Shown: positions 1 through 10,125 of the stretch, piece by piece | Layout of the letters: each line of letters starts with the position of its first letter | Numbering within the stretch: the stretch's first letter is position 1 | Source of the DNA: Pseudomonas arsenicoxydans | GTDB lineage: Bacteria; Pseudomonadota; Gammaproteobacteria; Pseudomonadales; Pseudomonadaceae | DNA length: 64,000 bases | Assembly (NCBI RefSeq): GCF_006438915.1 | Contig: NZ_RCZE01000004.1 | Span: 62,001-126,000, forward strand | Direction of reading: 5' to 3' | Position numbers and translations under genes: made by a program | Notes under the pieces: model-generated | Told to the model about the DNA's origin: nothing | The model's database searches: none | The model's input: the letters and a program-made list of their open reading frames with translations, nothing else

Positions 1-2355
1 TTGAGCGAAATCGACCCCGATTTCCAGCAATGCCTGCTCGATCTGGGGTGACTCTACAAACTCGGCAATCGTGCGCTTACCCATGACATGGCCGATGTGG
101 TTGATCACTTCGACCATTGCGCGGTTAATCGGGTCGTCCAGCATGTCCTTTACGAAACTCCCATCGATCTTCAAGAAGTCTACAGGCAAATGTTTCAAGT
201 AAGCGAACGAGGACATTCCGGCGCAAAAGTCATCTAGCGAAAAGTGACAACCTAAACCTTTGAGCTCATTGATAAATCTGATTGCACTGCCCAAATTGGA
301 AATTGCACTGGTTTCAGTGATTTCAAAACAAATCATTTCAGGCGGAATGGAATAGTTAACAAACTGTTCACGCAGGAAGTCCAGAAACGCCTCATCTCCG
401 ATAGTAGTGCCTGACAGATTAATCGCACACATGGCCAGCGGCCCCTTGCGCTGTTCGGCCATGCATTGGGCAATGATCTTGAAGACGTTCTCCACCACCC
501 AACGATCGAGTGCAGTCATCAGACCGTAACGCTCCGCCGCCGGAATAAAACTGTCCGGCAGGATCATGCGGCCGGCTTCGTCATGCAGGCGCAACAGGAT
601 TTCGATATGCCCGCCTCCGCGCTCGGTATGCCCCAGCGGTGCGATTTCCTGGGAGTACAGGCAAAAGCGATCCTCTTCCAGCGCCATGTGCAGACGCTGG
701 ACCCAGGCCATCTCGCCAAAGCGCAGCGACAGTTCCGAGTCATCGGCGTGATAGACCTGAACCCGGTTGCGGCCTTTTTCCTTGGCCATGTAACACGCCA
801 TATCCGCCGCACGCAGCGAGGCTTCGAGGGAGGTTGGCGTTTGCGCGAGATGAACAAGCCCGATGCTCACCGTCGTCACGAAGGGCCGGCCTTTCCAGAC
901 AAAGTGCAGGTTCTGCACGGTCTGGCGCAGACTCTCGGCAATCTTGTCGGCCGCTTCCGGTGGGCAGTTTTCCAGCAAGATGCCGAACTCGTCGCCACCG
1001 AGACGGGCGAGGGTGTCGCCTTCGCGCAAGCCCGATTGCAACAGGGCGCAGATATGCCGCAGCAACTCATCGCCCGCCGCATGGCCGCAGGTGTCGTTGA
1101 CCAGTTTGAATTGATCCAGATCGAGAAACATCAGGGCATGACGCCCGGAATGCCGCGTCAGGTTGTGCAATGCCTGCTCCAGCCGGAACTCGAACTCGCG
1201 GCGGTTCGCGAGCCCGGTCAAGGCGTCATGAGTTGCCTGCCAGGACAGGTTGGCAATGTATTGGCGCTCCTGCGTCATGTCATGCAACACCAGCACGGTG
1301 CCGCTGACCTTGCCCGCATTGCGAATCGGCGAGCCAACCAGCGTCACCGACACCGTGCTGCCATCCAGACGCTGAATCAGCTTTGAATGTTCGCTGCCCC
1401 CGCTGAGCTGACCGCTCAGAATATGTTCGATCAACGTGAAACCATCAGCCTGGGCGTTTTCATCCAGCAAGTTGAACAATGCCGCCAAAGGCAAACCCGT
1501 CGCCTGTTCGGCTTTCCAGTGGGTCAGCGCCTCGGCGGCGGGGTTCATGTAGGCGATAGCGCCTTCGACATCCGTGGTGATCACCCCATCGCCAATGGAT
1601 TGCAAGGTGATCTGCGCCCGGTCTTTTTCCAGTTGCAGCGCCTCGGCGAATTCATGGCGCTGCCTGAGCAACTTGTGGGTACGCAGCAACGCCAGCGCGA
1701 TCAGGCCCAGCGCCGTGGCAAGGTTGGTCACCAGCAGCAACCGGAGAATCAAGCGCGAGCCCTCGCCCAATGCATCGCTGAATGCCTTGGCGGCCGGCGT
1801 CACCGCATCGTTGATGGCGAATATCCGGTCCTTCCAGCGCCGAATATCGTCGGTCGAGGTCTGATTGCCACTAATTTGCCGATGCATCTCCTGCGCGACG
1901 TCATCAAGTTTCAGCAGGTACGCGTCTCCCACCGTCCAGCGGTCGATGGCTTTTTCGAGGTAGGTGAAATGACGGAAATTGAGGTAAAGCCAGATCAGGC
2001 TGGAAACGTCATCGGGGTGATTGCCCCCTTTGAGGATCGCCACTCGCGCGGCTTCGATATCGGGCGGCTGGAGATCCAGCGCCACACGCAATTCGTGGCC
2101 ACCCTGAGGGACGGCAATGGCGTTCTGGTACTTGAGGAAAATCGCCTCGTCGCGATTGTCCGCGTAGAGGTTGAGGTAATAGATGGCGTCCTTTTGGCCC
2201 TTTGACCAAAGGCTTTCACCGGCAACGTAGCCGCGAACCGCCGACAGAACGTACAGGCTGACGCCACCTAACAGGGCCTGAAACAGCACGACGGCAATAA
2301 ATGGCCAGACGATGCCCAACAAACGTGGCGTTCCGAGAGTCCGGGTTTGATTCAT
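1..2355 (-). CDS. rbdA: PAS-GGDEF-EAL c-di-GMP signalling protein, RbdA-like (C-terminus cut by window edge)
   Basis: Membrane enzyme of cyclic-di-GMP turnover; in P. aeruginosa, RbdA lowers c-di-GMP and promotes biofilm dispersal. 785 codons are visible and the reading frame is still open at base 1. The start at 2355 has an AAGGG Shine-Dalgarno (SD). Order: a hydrophobic segment near residues 12-32, a periplasmic-like stretch, a second hydrophobic segment near 200-220, a PAS domain around 240-350, a GGDEF domain with intact GGDEF at residues 453-457 preceded by an RxxD inhibitory site (R444-D447), then an EAL domain. The EAL signature reads EIL (585-587), but later EAL-domain motifs such as FEITET and LDDFCAG are present. 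The rbdA assignment rests on domain order plus the neighbouring ABC exporter, trhO, bolA and fumC genes. Which activity dominates cannot be read here. Confidence 0.85.
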   Translation of the reverse strand, partial: MNQTRTLGTPRLLGIVWPFIAVVLFQALLGGVSLYVLSAVRGYVAGESLWSKGQKDAIYYLNLYADNRDEAIFLKYQNAIAVPQGGHELRVALDLQPPDIEAARVAILKGGNHPDDVSSLIWLYLNFRHFTYLEKAIDRWTVGDAYLLKLDDVAQEMHRQISGNQTSTDDIRRWKDRIFAINDAVTPAAKAFSDALGEGSRLILRLLLVTNLATALGLIALALLRTHKLLRQRHEFAEALQLEKDRAQITLQSIGDGVITTDVEGAIAYMNPAAEALTHWKAEQATGLPLAALFNLLDENAQADGFTLIEHILSGQLSGGSEHSKLIQRLDGSTVSVTLVGSPIRNAGKVSGTVLVLHDMTQERQYIANLSWQATHDALTGLANRREFEFRLEQALHNLTRHSGRHALMFLDLDQFKLVNDTCGHAAGDELLRHICALLQSGLREGDTLARLGGDEFGILLENCPPEAADKIAESLRQTVQNLHFVWKGRPFVTTVSIGLVHLAQTPTSLEASLRAADMACYMAKEKGRNRVQVYHADDSELSLRFGEMAWVQRLHMALEEDRFCLYSQEIAPLGHTERGGGHIEILLRLHDEAGRMILPDSFIPAAERYGLMTALDRWVVENVFKIIAQCMAEQRKGPLAMCAINLSGTTIGDEAFLDFLREQFVNYSIPPEMICFEITETSAISNLGSAIRFINELKGLGCHFSLDDFCAGMSSFAYLKHLPVDFLKIDGSFVKDMLDDPINRAMVEVINHIGHVMGKRTIAEFVESPQIEQALLEIGVDFAQ

Positions 2356-2538
2356 GAGATCCCTTGTTTTAGCACTGCCAGATCAGCATCCCAACGTGAT
2401 CGCTATAGCTAGACTAGGGTGCGTTCTCGATCCCGGCAAGCGAGAAGCCTGCCAGGACGGGCAAGTCCCTGATTATTCGCGAGACTGATGTTCCCTGCGA
2501 CGCATGAAGCGCAATAGATAAGGGACTGCGAGTCAACG

Positions 2539-4356
2539 CTAAAGTTGCTGCAAATGCCCATAAAGCTTGGCGTACAACCCACCATCGGCAATCAACTGCT
2601 GATGGTCGCCATCCTCTGCAATCTGTCCGCCATCAAACACCAGCACCCGATCAGCCTGTTTCACCGCCGACAACCGGTGCGCAATGATCAGCGTGGTGCG
2701 GTGGCTGAGGAACCGCGCCAATGCCTGATGCAGGTTGTATTCGGTGGCAGCATCCAGCGCCGAGGTCGCCTCGTCGAGAATCACCACTTTGGGTTCGGCC
2801 AGCACCATCCGCGCAATCGCCAGGCGTTGTCGCTGGCCGCCGGACAAACGCACACCGGAGCGCCCGACGATGCTGTCCAGGCCGTTGGGCAGCTCTCGAA
2901 CCGTGTGGTGCAACTGGGCAATTTCCAGAGCCTGCCAGCAGGCATCGTCGCTGCGTACACGACCCATCGTCAGGTTGGCGCGGATGGTGTCGTTGAACAG
3001 CGCCGGATGTTGCAGGACCACAGCGACGTTTTCACGCACGGTTTCCAGGCCGATCTCCTGCTGGGTCGAGCCACCGAAGCGAATAGTCCCGGCCAACGGC
3101 GTGTACAACCCCAGCAACAGTTGCACTAGCGTACTTTTGCCGCCGCCACTGGCGCCGACAATCGCGACTTTTTCACCGGGGGCAATGGACAGGTCCATCT
3201 TGTTCAACACTAATTCATCGCCGTAACTGAAACTCAGGCCCTGTACTTCAATGCCCACCGTGTCGCGGCCCTGGAACGGGTCGACACCACCGGGGTATTG
3301 CGGCTCATCTGCCCTGGCCAACAGCTCGTTGATCCGCGACAGCGCACCGCCGGCGGCGTAATAGGCGTACTGCAAATTCAGCAATTGCTCCACCGGGCCG
3401 ATCATGAACCACAGGTAGCTGAACACCGCCAACATCTGGCCGATGGACAGGTCGGAGAACAGCACGGTGAGCATCGCCGCCGCGCGAAAAATATCGATGC
3501 CGAACTGGAAAAGCAGGCCGCTCGCACGATTCGAGGCATCGGTTTTCCATTGCGAGTTGACCGCGTAATCGCGCACTTCCCGGGCCCGCAGGCCAAGACG
3601 ACCGAGGAAGAACCCCTGGCGGTTGCCAGCACGCACTTCCTGGATCGAGTCGAGGGTTTCAGTCAGTGCCTGGGTGAAGCGCGAGGTGCTGTCGTTCTCG
3701 AGTTTCTTCAGGTGTTTGACCCGCTTGCCCAACTGCACCGTGGCGTAAATCACCAACGGATTGAACAGCATGATCAGCAGCGCCAGCTTCCAGTGCATCC
3801 AGATCAAAATGCTCGCGGTGCCGACCAGCGTCAGCATCGCCACGAGGAAACGGCTGAGGGTTTCGCCGACGAATTTGTCCAGCGTGTCCAGGTCGGTGAC
3901 CAGGTGCGTGGTCACCGTGCCGCTGCCCAGGCTTTCGTATTCACCTAGGGAAATGCGCTTGAGCCGCTCGATCAGCCGGGTGCGAATGCGATAGACGATG
4001 TCCTTGGCCAGCGCCGCGAACAATTTTGCCTGTATCACGTTGAACAACAAGGCGCCGCAACGCAGCAACAACGTCACGAACAACATCAGGCCGATGTACC
4101 CGGCTGCTTTCTGCCAGCCTTCGGGCAGGGCGTGGTTCATCACCTTCAACGCGGCGTCACCGTGCCCCAGCAACACCTCGTCCACCAACAATGGCAGCAG
4201 CAACGGAATCGGCACACTGCACAAGGTCGCCAGCACGGCGACGCCGTTGGCGATCCACAGGGATTTTTTATGGTGCAGGGCCAGTCGGCGGATTTCGGCC
4301 CAGCTCAGCCGATCGACACGCGCGGGAGCCAGGACGTCATCAGGACCATCATGCAC
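2539..4356 (-). CDS. Fused ABC exporter (membrane domain plus ATPase)
   Basis: Half-transporter of the MsbA/LmrA type, probably a homodimeric inner-membrane exporter; the substrate is unknown. The N-terminal two thirds carry about six hydrophobic helices. The C-terminal ATPase has Walker A GASGGGKST, signature LSGGQRQRL, Walker B VVILDEATSALD and the switch His in IIAHRLSAV. A GTG start at 4356 gives 605 residues and overlaps the TGA stop of the upstream DsbA-like gene, which suggests translational coupling. An alternative upstream GTG would add 15 residues read out of the preceding gene and is less likely. It sits between rbdA and the DsbA-like gene, as PA0860 does in PAO1 as I recall. Confidence 0.88.
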   Translation of the reverse strand: MHDGPDDVLAPARVDRLSWAEIRRLALHHKKSLWIANGVAVLATLCSVPIPLLLPLLVDEVLLGHGDAALKVMNHALPEGWQKAAGYIGLMLFVTLLLRCGALLFNVIQAKLFAALAKDIVYRIRTRLIERLKRISLGEYESLGSGTVTTHLVTDLDTLDKFVGETLSRFLVAMLTLVGTASILIWMHWKLALLIMLFNPLVIYATVQLGKRVKHLKKLENDSTSRFTQALTETLDSIQEVRAGNRQGFFLGRLGLRAREVRDYAVNSQWKTDASNRASGLLFQFGIDIFRAAAMLTVLFSDLSIGQMLAVFSYLWFMIGPVEQLLNLQYAYYAAGGALSRINELLARADEPQYPGGVDPFQGRDTVGIEVQGLSFSYGDELVLNKMDLSIAPGEKVAIVGASGGGKSTLVQLLLGLYTPLAGTIRFGGSTQQEIGLETVRENVAVVLQHPALFNDTIRANLTMGRVRSDDACWQALEIAQLHHTVRELPNGLDSIVGRSGVRLSGGQRQRLAIARMVLAEPKVVILDEATSALDAATEYNLHQALARFLSHRTTLIIAHRLSAVKQADRVLVFDGGQIAEDGDHQQLIADGGLYAKLYGHLQQL

Positions 4357-4987
4357 AGACAGAGTGCTCCAGCCAGCGGCCGAGCAACGGGGACAATTCA
4401 CTCAGGGGCTGATAGCCATTGGTCAGCAACGCCAATTGACCATTGCGCTCGGCCAGCAAGGTTGGAAAACCGGCGATGCCGAGGTCCTGGACCCAGGTGA
4501 AATCGGCCGCCGTGGCGGCATGCATATCGGCACGGTCAAATGCGGCAGCAAATTCGATGCGCGGCAGACCGGCCTGCTCGGCCAGTTCCACCAGCACGCT
4601 GGCGTGGGTGACGTCGCGACCTTCGACGTAGAACGCGCGCTGGATCAAGCCCAGCAGTTTCCATGCGCAATCCGGCGCCAGGGCACGCGCGGTCACCAGC
4701 GCCCGGCAGGCGGGCTCGGTGTCATACACAAAGCCTTCCGGCAACGCGCCTTCTGCCTTGAACGGTTGGCCGGTAGCCTCGGTGACCGCCTGCCAATGTT
4801 CAAGAATGTAACGTCGGGTGGTCGGCTCCAGCGCCGCACCACTGCCGGTGCGCAAACCACCGACGATCAGATGCACCTCTACGCCCGCCGCGTGCGCCTG
4901 TTCGACCAAGGCATTGGCCACTGGCGCAAAGCCCCAGCACCAGGAACACATCGGATCCATCACATAGAGCAGGCGGCGCGCAGACAT
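4349..4987 (-). CDS. DsbA-family thioredoxin-fold oxidoreductase
   Basis: 212 residues. The thioredoxin-like active site CSWC lies near residues 14-17 (MDPMCSWCWGF), followed by the long helical insertion typical of DsbA/FrnE proteins and a cis-Pro region near GFPTLL. There is no signal peptide, so it should be cytoplasmic, unlike classical DsbA. It likely carries out thiol-disulfide exchange or isomerisation; the partner is unknown. It follows trhO by 3 bases and overlaps the ABC exporter start, so trhO, this gene and the exporter look like one transcription unit. Confidence 0.85.
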   Translation of the reverse strand: MSARRLLYVMDPMCSWCWGFAPVANALVEQAHAAGVEVHLIVGGLRTGSGAALEPTTRRYILEHWQAVTEATGQPFKAEGALPEGFVYDTEPACRALVTARALAPDCAWKLLGLIQRAFYVEGRDVTHASVLVELAEQAGLPRIEFAAAFDRADMHAATAADFTWVQDLGIAGFPTLLAERNGQLALLTNGYQPLSELSPLLGRWLEHSVCA

Positions 4988-4990
4988 GGT

Positions 4991-5932
4991 TCAAGCCTCG
5001 GAAGGGGTTTGCTTGTAGTTGTAGCCGATCGGGTGAGGCAAGTTGCGCGCCTTGGCCAGTTCGATCTGCTTCTGCCGATCAATGGCACTGCGCCGGGTCT
5101 TCTCGCTCAGCGTATCCCAGCAATGCGGGCAGCTGATGCCGGCGACGTAATGCTCAGAAGTGCGGTCTTCAACGCTGATCGGCGTACGGCAAGCATGACA
5201 TTGATCGTAATCGCCTTCGCTGAGGTCATGACGCACGGTCACGCGGTTGTCGAACACGAAGCAGTCGCCCTGCCATTTGGTTTCTTCCTGCGGCACCTCT
5301 TCGAGGTACTTCAGGATGCCGCCCTTGAGGTGATAGACCTCACCGTAACCTTCGCTGAGCATGTAGCTCGACGCCTTTTCGCAGCGAATGCCGCCGGTGC
5401 AGAACATCGCGACCTTCTTGTGCACGGCCGGGTCGAAGTTGGCTTTGATGTAGTCGGGAAATTCGCGAAAACTGGTGGTTTTCGGGTCGATGGCGCCTTC
5501 GAAGGTGCCGATCGAGACTTCGTAATCGTTACGGGTGTCGATCAACAACACTTCCGGATCGCTGATCAGCGCATTCCAGTCCTGTGGATCCACGTAGGTG
5601 CCGACCTTTTTGTTCGGGTCCACGCCTTCAACGCCGAGGGTAACGATTTCTTTCTTGAGCTTGACCTTGGTGCGATAGAACGGCTGATCGTCGCAGTACG
5701 ACTCTTTGTGGTCGATGTCGTCCATGCGTGGGTCGTTCTTGAGCCAGGCCATCAGCCCGTCAATGCCTTCGCGACTGCCGGACACGGTGCCGTTGATGCC
5801 TTCTTCGGCGATCAGCAGCGTGCCTTTGATGCCGTTGTCGACCATCGCTTGCAGCAGGGGCTCGCGCAGGGCGACGTAATCTTCCAGGGTGACGAACTTA
5901 TACAGTGCCGCCACGACAATCTGTTGTGTCAT
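4991..5932 (-). CDS. trhO: tRNA uridine(34) hydroxylase, rhodanese family
   Basis: 313 residues, the usual length for TrhO/YceA, which hydroxylates U34 of certain tRNAs on the way to 5-carboxymethoxyuridine. An N-terminal acylphosphatase-like domain is followed by a rhodanese domain with the catalytic loop [10 protein letters not shown]-terminal cysteine-rich tail (CHACRTPI and SCPHCW) could bind metal. It is the first gene of a probable trhO / DsbA-like / ABC exporter operon. The start at 5932 has an upstream GGAGAAATTCCC stretch that serves as SD. Confidence 0.92.
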   Translation of the reverse strand: MTQQIVVAALYKFVTLEDYVALREPLLQAMVDNGIKGTLLIAEEGINGTVSGSREGIDGLMAWLKNDPRMDDIDHKESYCDDQPFYRTKVKLKKEIVTLGVEGVDPNKKVGTYVDPQDWNALISDPEVLLIDTRNDYEVSIGTFEGAIDPKTTSFREFPDYIKANFDPAVHKKVAMFCTGGIRCEKASSYMLSEGYGEVYHLKGGILKYLEEVPQEETKWQGDCFVFDNRVTVRHDLSEGDYDQCHACRTPISVEDRTSEHYVAGISCPHCWDTLSEKTRRSAIDRQKQIELAKARNLPHPIGYNYKQTPSEA

Positions 5933-6055
5933 GGGAATTTCTCCAGGTGGCTACCCTCGCAAAGGGTGAACCGGATTCAAAAAAAACGCGCCGGGTGAGC
6001 GGCGCGTTGCGGATTCTAGCAAAAATGGTGTGGATTTAGGACTGTCATCAATCTC

Positions 6056-6188
6056 TGTGGCGAGGGAGCTTGCTCCCGCTCGGCTGCGCAGCAGTCGTAA
6101 TGCAAGCGACCGCATACTTTCAGACAGAATACTGTTGCAGGTTTCGGGACTGCTTCGCAGTCCAGCGGGAGCAAGCTCCCTCGCCACA
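6056..6188. repeat. REP family B inverted pair
   Basis: Opens with TGTGGCGAGGGAGCTTGCTC and closes with its inverted copy, GAGCAAGCTCCCTCGCCACA. Each arm also has an inner hairpin with a GCTGCGCAGC or CTGCTTCGCAG type element. It lies between the divergent or convergent ends of trhO and bolA. The same element recurs at 47522, 52957 and 62989. Confidence 0.85.
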
Positions 6189-6209
6189 ACAGCCCATCAA
6201 TCCCTCACA

Positions 6210-6509
6210 TTAATGCTTGCTGCCGCCAGCACAGGTCGGCGAGGCCGGAGCCGCGTCGATCTGTGCCCATTCCTCAGGCGTATAGGTATGCAGCGCCAAC
6301 GCATGAAACTCGCCCATCAACTCGCCGAGCGTGCCGTAGACTTTCTGGTGACGCTTGACGCGGTTCAGCCCTTCGAACTGCTGGCTGACCACCACGGCCT
6401 TGAAGTGGGTCTGCAACCCACGGCTGTGCATGTGGCTTTCATCCAGCACTTGCAGATGCTGCGGCTGTAACAGGCCCAGCGTTGATTCGATGCGTTGTTG
6501 CATGGTCAT
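6210..6509 (-). CDS. bolA: BolA-family protein
   Basis: 99 residues with the BolA fold signature, including SHMHSRG near the N-terminal third and FKAVVVSQQFEG...RVKRHQKVY in the middle. BolA proteins work with monothiol glutaredoxins in Fe-S and iron regulation and influence cell morphology. It lies downstream of the DUF2059 gene with a 12-base gap, so the two are probably co-transcribed. The C-terminus ends in a His/Cys-containing tail (PTCAGGSKH), as in other Pseudomonas BolA proteins. Confidence 0.92.
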   Translation of the reverse strand: MTMQQRIESTLGLLQPQHLQVLDESHMHSRGLQTHFKAVVVSQQFEGLNRVKRHQKVYGTLGELMGEFHALALHTYTPEEWAQIDAAPASPTCAGGSKH

Positions 6510-6521
6510 ACCGAACTCCGC

Positions 6522-7049
6522 TTAAGGCTTTTTCTTGGCTGCTGGAGCGGCGGCGCCTTTCGGGTCCAGCTCGGCAGTCATGTCAGCCAACAGTTTGTTG
6601 ACCACAGGCACTGCGCTTTCCAGCTTGGCTTGAGTCATCTGGGCCGATTGCTGAGTCAGCTGCGGCATTTTTTCCAGGACTTTCTTGCCCAGCGGCGACT
6701 GGTAGAACGCCACCAGGTCTTTGAGCTCGGACTCGGTGAAGTTGGTGGTGTAGAGCTTGACCATGTCCGGCTTCAGCTTGTTCCAGCCAATGGCTTGGTC
6801 CAGCGCGGCATTGGCTTTGGCCTGATACGTTTCCAGCAAGGCTTTTTTCGATTCAGGGGCTTTGGTCTGTTCAAAGCGCTGAGCGAACATTTGCTGCACT
6901 TGCATGTACACCGGAGTGCCCAATTTGTCAGCGTGCGCCAGGGTCAGGAAAGCTTCGGCACTGGCGTTGTGGCTGGCGGTATCGGCAAAAACTGGGCCGC
7001 TGGCGCAAACCAGTGCAACCGCGGTACAGATGGCACGAAGACGAGTCAT
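6522..7049 (-). CDS. DUF2059 periplasmic protein
   Basis: 175 residues. A signal peptide (MTRLRAICTAVALVCASGPVFA) is followed by a helical DUF2059 domain with FTESELKDLVAFYQSPLGKKVLEKMP, the hallmark segment of this family. The C-terminus is Ala/Lys-rich. The function is unknown; the protein is expected in the periplasm. It is upstream of bolA, and both point away from fumC. The gene pair is conserved next to fumC in pseudomonads as I recall. Confidence 0.85.
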   Translation of the reverse strand: MTRLRAICTAVALVCASGPVFADTASHNASAEAFLTLAHADKLGTPVYMQVQQMFAQRFEQTKAPESKKALLETYQAKANAALDQAIGWNKLKPDMVKLYTTNFTESELKDLVAFYQSPLGKKVLEKMPQLTQQSAQMTQAKLESAVPVVNKLLADMTAELDPKGAAAPAAKKKP

Positions 7050-7241
7050 CGAGTTTCCTTTTCTAGCAGGCGAGGTAAAACCCCAAGGGCGTCCATTCTG
7101 CGCCTAAAAAAGTGTGTCGCTCAACCCCAAGCCTTGTCAGGCCTGAATTAGAGGGGTTGAAGAGGTAAAAAGCCTACAGATGGAACCACGGCCGACGATC
7201 ACGGCCTAAACTGCGCTATCAGACCTACAGGAGTGTGCATG

Positions 7242-8636
7242 ATGAGCCGTATCGAAACCGACAGCCTTGGCCAGGTGGAAGTCCCGGATGAAGCTTATTG
7301 GGGCGCTCAGACGCAACGCTCGCTGATTAACTTCGCCATCGGCAACGAAAAGATGCCGCTGGCGGTGCTGCATGCCCTGGCGCTGATCAAGAAAGCCGCG
7401 GCGCGGGTCAATGACCGTAACGGCGACGTGCCCGCCGACATTGCCCGTTTGATCGAACAAGCCGCCGACGAAATCCTCGACGGCAACCACGACGACCAGT
7501 TCCCTCTGGTGGTCTGGCAGACCGGCAGCGGCACCCAAAGCAACATGAACGTCAACGAAGTGATCGCCGGCCGCGCCAACGAACTGGCCGGCAACCCGCG
7601 TGGCGGCAAGTCGCCGGTGCACCCCAACGATCACGTCAATCGCTCGCAAAGCTCAAACGACTGTTTCCCCACAGCCATGCACATCGCGGCGGCCCAAGCC
7701 GTGCAACAGCAATTGCTGCCAGCCATCAGCGAGCTCTCGGGCGGGTTGGCCGAGTTGGCGGCGCGCCACATGAAACTGGTCAAGACCGGTCGAACGCACA
7801 TGATGGACGCCACGCCAATCACCTTTGGCCAGGAAATCTCGGCGTTTATCGCGCAACTGGATTACGCCGAACGGGCGATCCGTAGCGCGCTGCCAGCCGT
7901 ATGTGAACTGGCCCAGGGCGGCACAGCCGTCGGCACCGGCCTGAATTCGCCGCACGGTTTTGGTGAAGCGATCGCCGCCGAACTCGCTGCTCTCTCCGGT
8001 CTGCCTTTCATCACCGCACCGAACAAATTCGCAGCGCTGGCCGGTCATGAACCGCTGACCACGCTGTCGGGGGCGCTGAAAACGCTGGCGGTAACTCTGA
8101 TGAAAATCGCCAACGACCTGCGTCTGCTGGGCTCGGGGCCGCGTGCCGGTTTCGCCGAGGTGAAGTTGCCGGCCAACGAACCGGGCAGCTCGATCATGCC
8201 GGGCAAGGTCAATCCGACGCAGTGCGAAGCGCTGTCGATGCTGGCCTGTCAGGTGTTGGGCAATGACGTCGCCATCGGGTTCGCGGCGAGTCAGGGCCAT
8301 CTGCAGTTGAACGTGTTCAAACCGGTGATCATCCACAACCTGCTGCAATCGATCCGCCTGCTGGGGGATGGCTGCAGCAACTTCCAGCAGCACTGCATCG
8401 CCGGGCTTGAGCCGGACGCAGAGAAAATGGCTGAACACCTGGAGCGTGGCTTGATGCTGGTGACGGCGCTGAATCCGCACATCGGCTATGACAAATCGGC
8501 GGAAATTGCCAAGAAAGCGTATGCCGAAGGGCTGACGTTGCGGGAAGCGGCGTTGCAACTGGGTTATCTGACGGATGAGCAGTTTGATGCGTGGGTAAGG
8601 CCGGAGAATATGCTGGAGGCTGGGGCCAAGGGCTGA
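7242..8636 (+). CDS. fumC: Class II fumarate hydratase
   Basis: Iron-independent fumarase, interconverting fumarate and L-malate in the TCA cycle. 464 residues from ATG 7242 ([10 protein letters not shown]), 8 bases after AGGAG. Another ATG lies at 7239 and a GTG at 7233; 7242 gives the standard family length. The fumarase/aspartase signature [11 protein letters not shown] is intact, as are the active-site segments [16 protein letters not shown] and TGRTHMMDA. Iron-independent FumC is typically used under iron limitation or oxidative stress; I see no readable Fur box. Confidence 0.95.
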   Translation: MSRIETDSLGQVEVPDEAYWGAQTQRSLINFAIGNEKMPLAVLHALALIKKAAARVNDRNGDVPADIARLIEQAADEILDGNHDDQFPLVVWQTGSGTQSNMNVNEVIAGRANELAGNPRGGKSPVHPNDHVNRSQSSNDCFPTAMHIAAAQAVQQQLLPAISELSGGLAELAARHMKLVKTGRTHMMDATPITFGQEISAFIAQLDYAERAIRSALPAVCELAQGGTAVGTGLNSPHGFGEAIAAELAALSGLPFITAPNKFAALAGHEPLTTLSGALKTLAVTLMKIANDLRLLGSGPRAGFAEVKLPANEPGSSIMPGKVNPTQCEALSMLACQVLGNDVAIGFAASQGHLQLNVFKPVIIHNLLQSIRLLGDGCSNFQQHCIAGLEPDAEKMAEHLERGLMLVTALNPHIGYDKSAEIAKKAYAEGLTLREAALQLGYLTDEQFDAWVRPENMLEAGAKG

Positions 8637-8660
8637 AATCAGCTGCGTCCATTAGTCAGT

Positions 8661-8760
8661 CTTCGCGAGCAAGTCGAATCATCGCACCGCCGCTCCCACA
8701 TTTAACCGAGTCCTTGCAGGGGAAATACGGTCGAATGTGGGAGCGGGCTTGCTCGCGAAG
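8661..8760. repeat. REP family A pair, one arm disrupted
   Basis: The right arm is the standard TGTGGGAGCGGGCTTGCTCG plus CGAAG. The left arm should be its exact inverse but carries about 14 extra bases after CTTCGCGAGCAAG (near 8674-8688). It lies between the convergent fumC and EamA permease genes. Confidence 0.8.
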
Positions 8761-8774
8761 AACGATAACGCAGA

Positions 8775-9734
8775 TTAGCCTGCAGCCATCCGAACGCGAC
8801 GCGCCCTGAGCCCCGCCATCAACGAAGGCCCCAACGCCACCAACGCCGACCCCAACACCACCAGCACCGCCCCGCCATACCCCAGACCGTTGATCGTCTC
8901 GGCATGCACATAATCGGGCCATAACCACGCGGCCACGGCCACCGCAACAAACGTCACCAACGGCGTGATCGCCAGTGTCGCACTCACCCGCGACGCTTCC
9001 CAATGGGCCAGCGCTTCGGCAAACGCGCCATAGGCGATCAGCGTGTTCATGCAGCACGCCAGCAACAACCAGCCTTGCAGCGGGCTCAGTTGCAACGCTT
9101 CAAGCGGATGCACCCACGGCGTCAGCAACAGCGCGCAGAACAGGTAGATCACCATCATCACCTGCAACGAATTCCACACCGTCAGCAATTGCTTCTGCCC
9201 CAAGGCGTAGAAGGTCCAGACCGTGGACGCCAACAACACCAACAGCACGCCGGTGGTGTACTCGGTCAACGAGGTGAGCAACTCGGCCAGGCGCTGATTG
9301 AAGAACAGCGCGAACCCGATCAGCAGCACCAACAGGCCAATCCCCTGCCCCACGCTGAAACGTTCCTTGAACACAAACAGACTGGCGATCAACAACATGA
9401 TCGGCCCCATCTGCACCACCAGTTGCGCGGTGCCGGGGCTGAGCAGGTTCAGGCCCATCAGGTACAGCACGTAGTTGCCGACCAGACCGAGCACCGCCAT
9501 CAACACCAGCCAGCCACCTCGCGGGCCGAGAACTTTGCGCGACGGCAAACGCCGGGTTGCGGCCAGGTACACAAACAGGCAACTGCCGGACACGATCAAG
9601 CGAAACCAGGTGACGGTCACCGGGTCCATTACCAGCAGCACTTGCTTGAGTTTGATCGGCAGGATTCCCCACAACAGCGCAGTCAACAGGGCCAGAAACA
9701 GACCGTAAACCCAGCGACCGGATGAAATGTGCAT
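8775..9734 (-). CDS. EamA/DMT-family permease
   Basis: 319 residues with about ten hydrophobic helices arranged as two EamA repeats, the drug/metabolite transporter layout. It is an inner-membrane exporter or importer of unknown small molecules. The start MHISSGRWVYG at 9734 is preceded by a weak GGGG. It stands alone, convergent with fumC across a REP pair. The substrate cannot be inferred from sequence or context. Confidence 0.88.
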   Translation of the reverse strand: MHISSGRWVYGLFLALLTALLWGILPIKLKQVLLVMDPVTVTWFRLIVSGSCLFVYLAATRRLPSRKVLGPRGGWLVLMAVLGLVGNYVLYLMGLNLLSPGTAQLVVQMGPIMLLIASLFVFKERFSVGQGIGLLVLLIGFALFFNQRLAELLTSLTEYTTGVLLVLLASTVWTFYALGQKQLLTVWNSLQVMMVIYLFCALLLTPWVHPLEALQLSPLQGWLLLACCMNTLIAYGAFAEALAHWEASRVSATLAITPLVTFVAVAVAAWLWPDYVHAETINGLGYGGAVLVVLGSALVALGPSLMAGLRARRVRMAAG

Positions 9735-9917
9735 GCGAACCCCAACAGCCAGATGGCGAGAAGCACCATTCTAGGCGCAGCGGCGTCTGGCACACAGGGA
9801 CAGTTGGCGAGTGGACGCGAATGAAACTGTGCAGGTCGCAGCGGCCGTCGATCAGTTGGCCAGGCACAGTCCGGGGTTAGTGCATAAGCTCAGGGGATTA
9901 ACCTTCAGGAGATCGCC

Positions 9918-10112
9918 ATGTACGGCATGCGCACCCAGGACAACGCCCCCGCGACGCACTTTCGCAGTGACCGGTTGTGTCGTGTGAATGGGGAACTGTA
10001 TTTCAGTACTCGGGAAAATACGCTCGAGGGGCCGTTTGATAATGCCGAGGCGGCGGCGCGGGAGATTCAGGCGTATATCGAGCGGATGCAGATGTTGAGT
10101 GCTCGTCGTTAG
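9918..10112 (+). CDS. Small conserved Pseudomonas protein (DUF6316-like)
   Basis: 64 residues with a strong SD (CAGGAG, 7 bases before ATG 9918). The sequence has the look of a small soluble domain: FRSDRLCRVNGELYFSTRENTLEGPF, then a helix EAAAREIQAYIERMQM. I believe this matches the DUF6316 small-protein family, but that is from memory. There is no signal peptide or membrane segment. It is monocistronic, followed directly by a REP pair that probably ends the transcript. Confidence 0.7.
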   Translation: MYGMRTQDNAPATHFRSDRLCRVNGELYFSTRENTLEGPFDNAEAAAREIQAYIERMQMLSARR

Positions 10113-10125
10113 ACCGAGGCGCTGC

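Noticed and set aside
3998..5998. 666-codon plus-strand frame antisense to trhO, the DsbA-like gene and the exporter
   Set aside because: Covers three real genes on the other strand; no similarity to a known protein.
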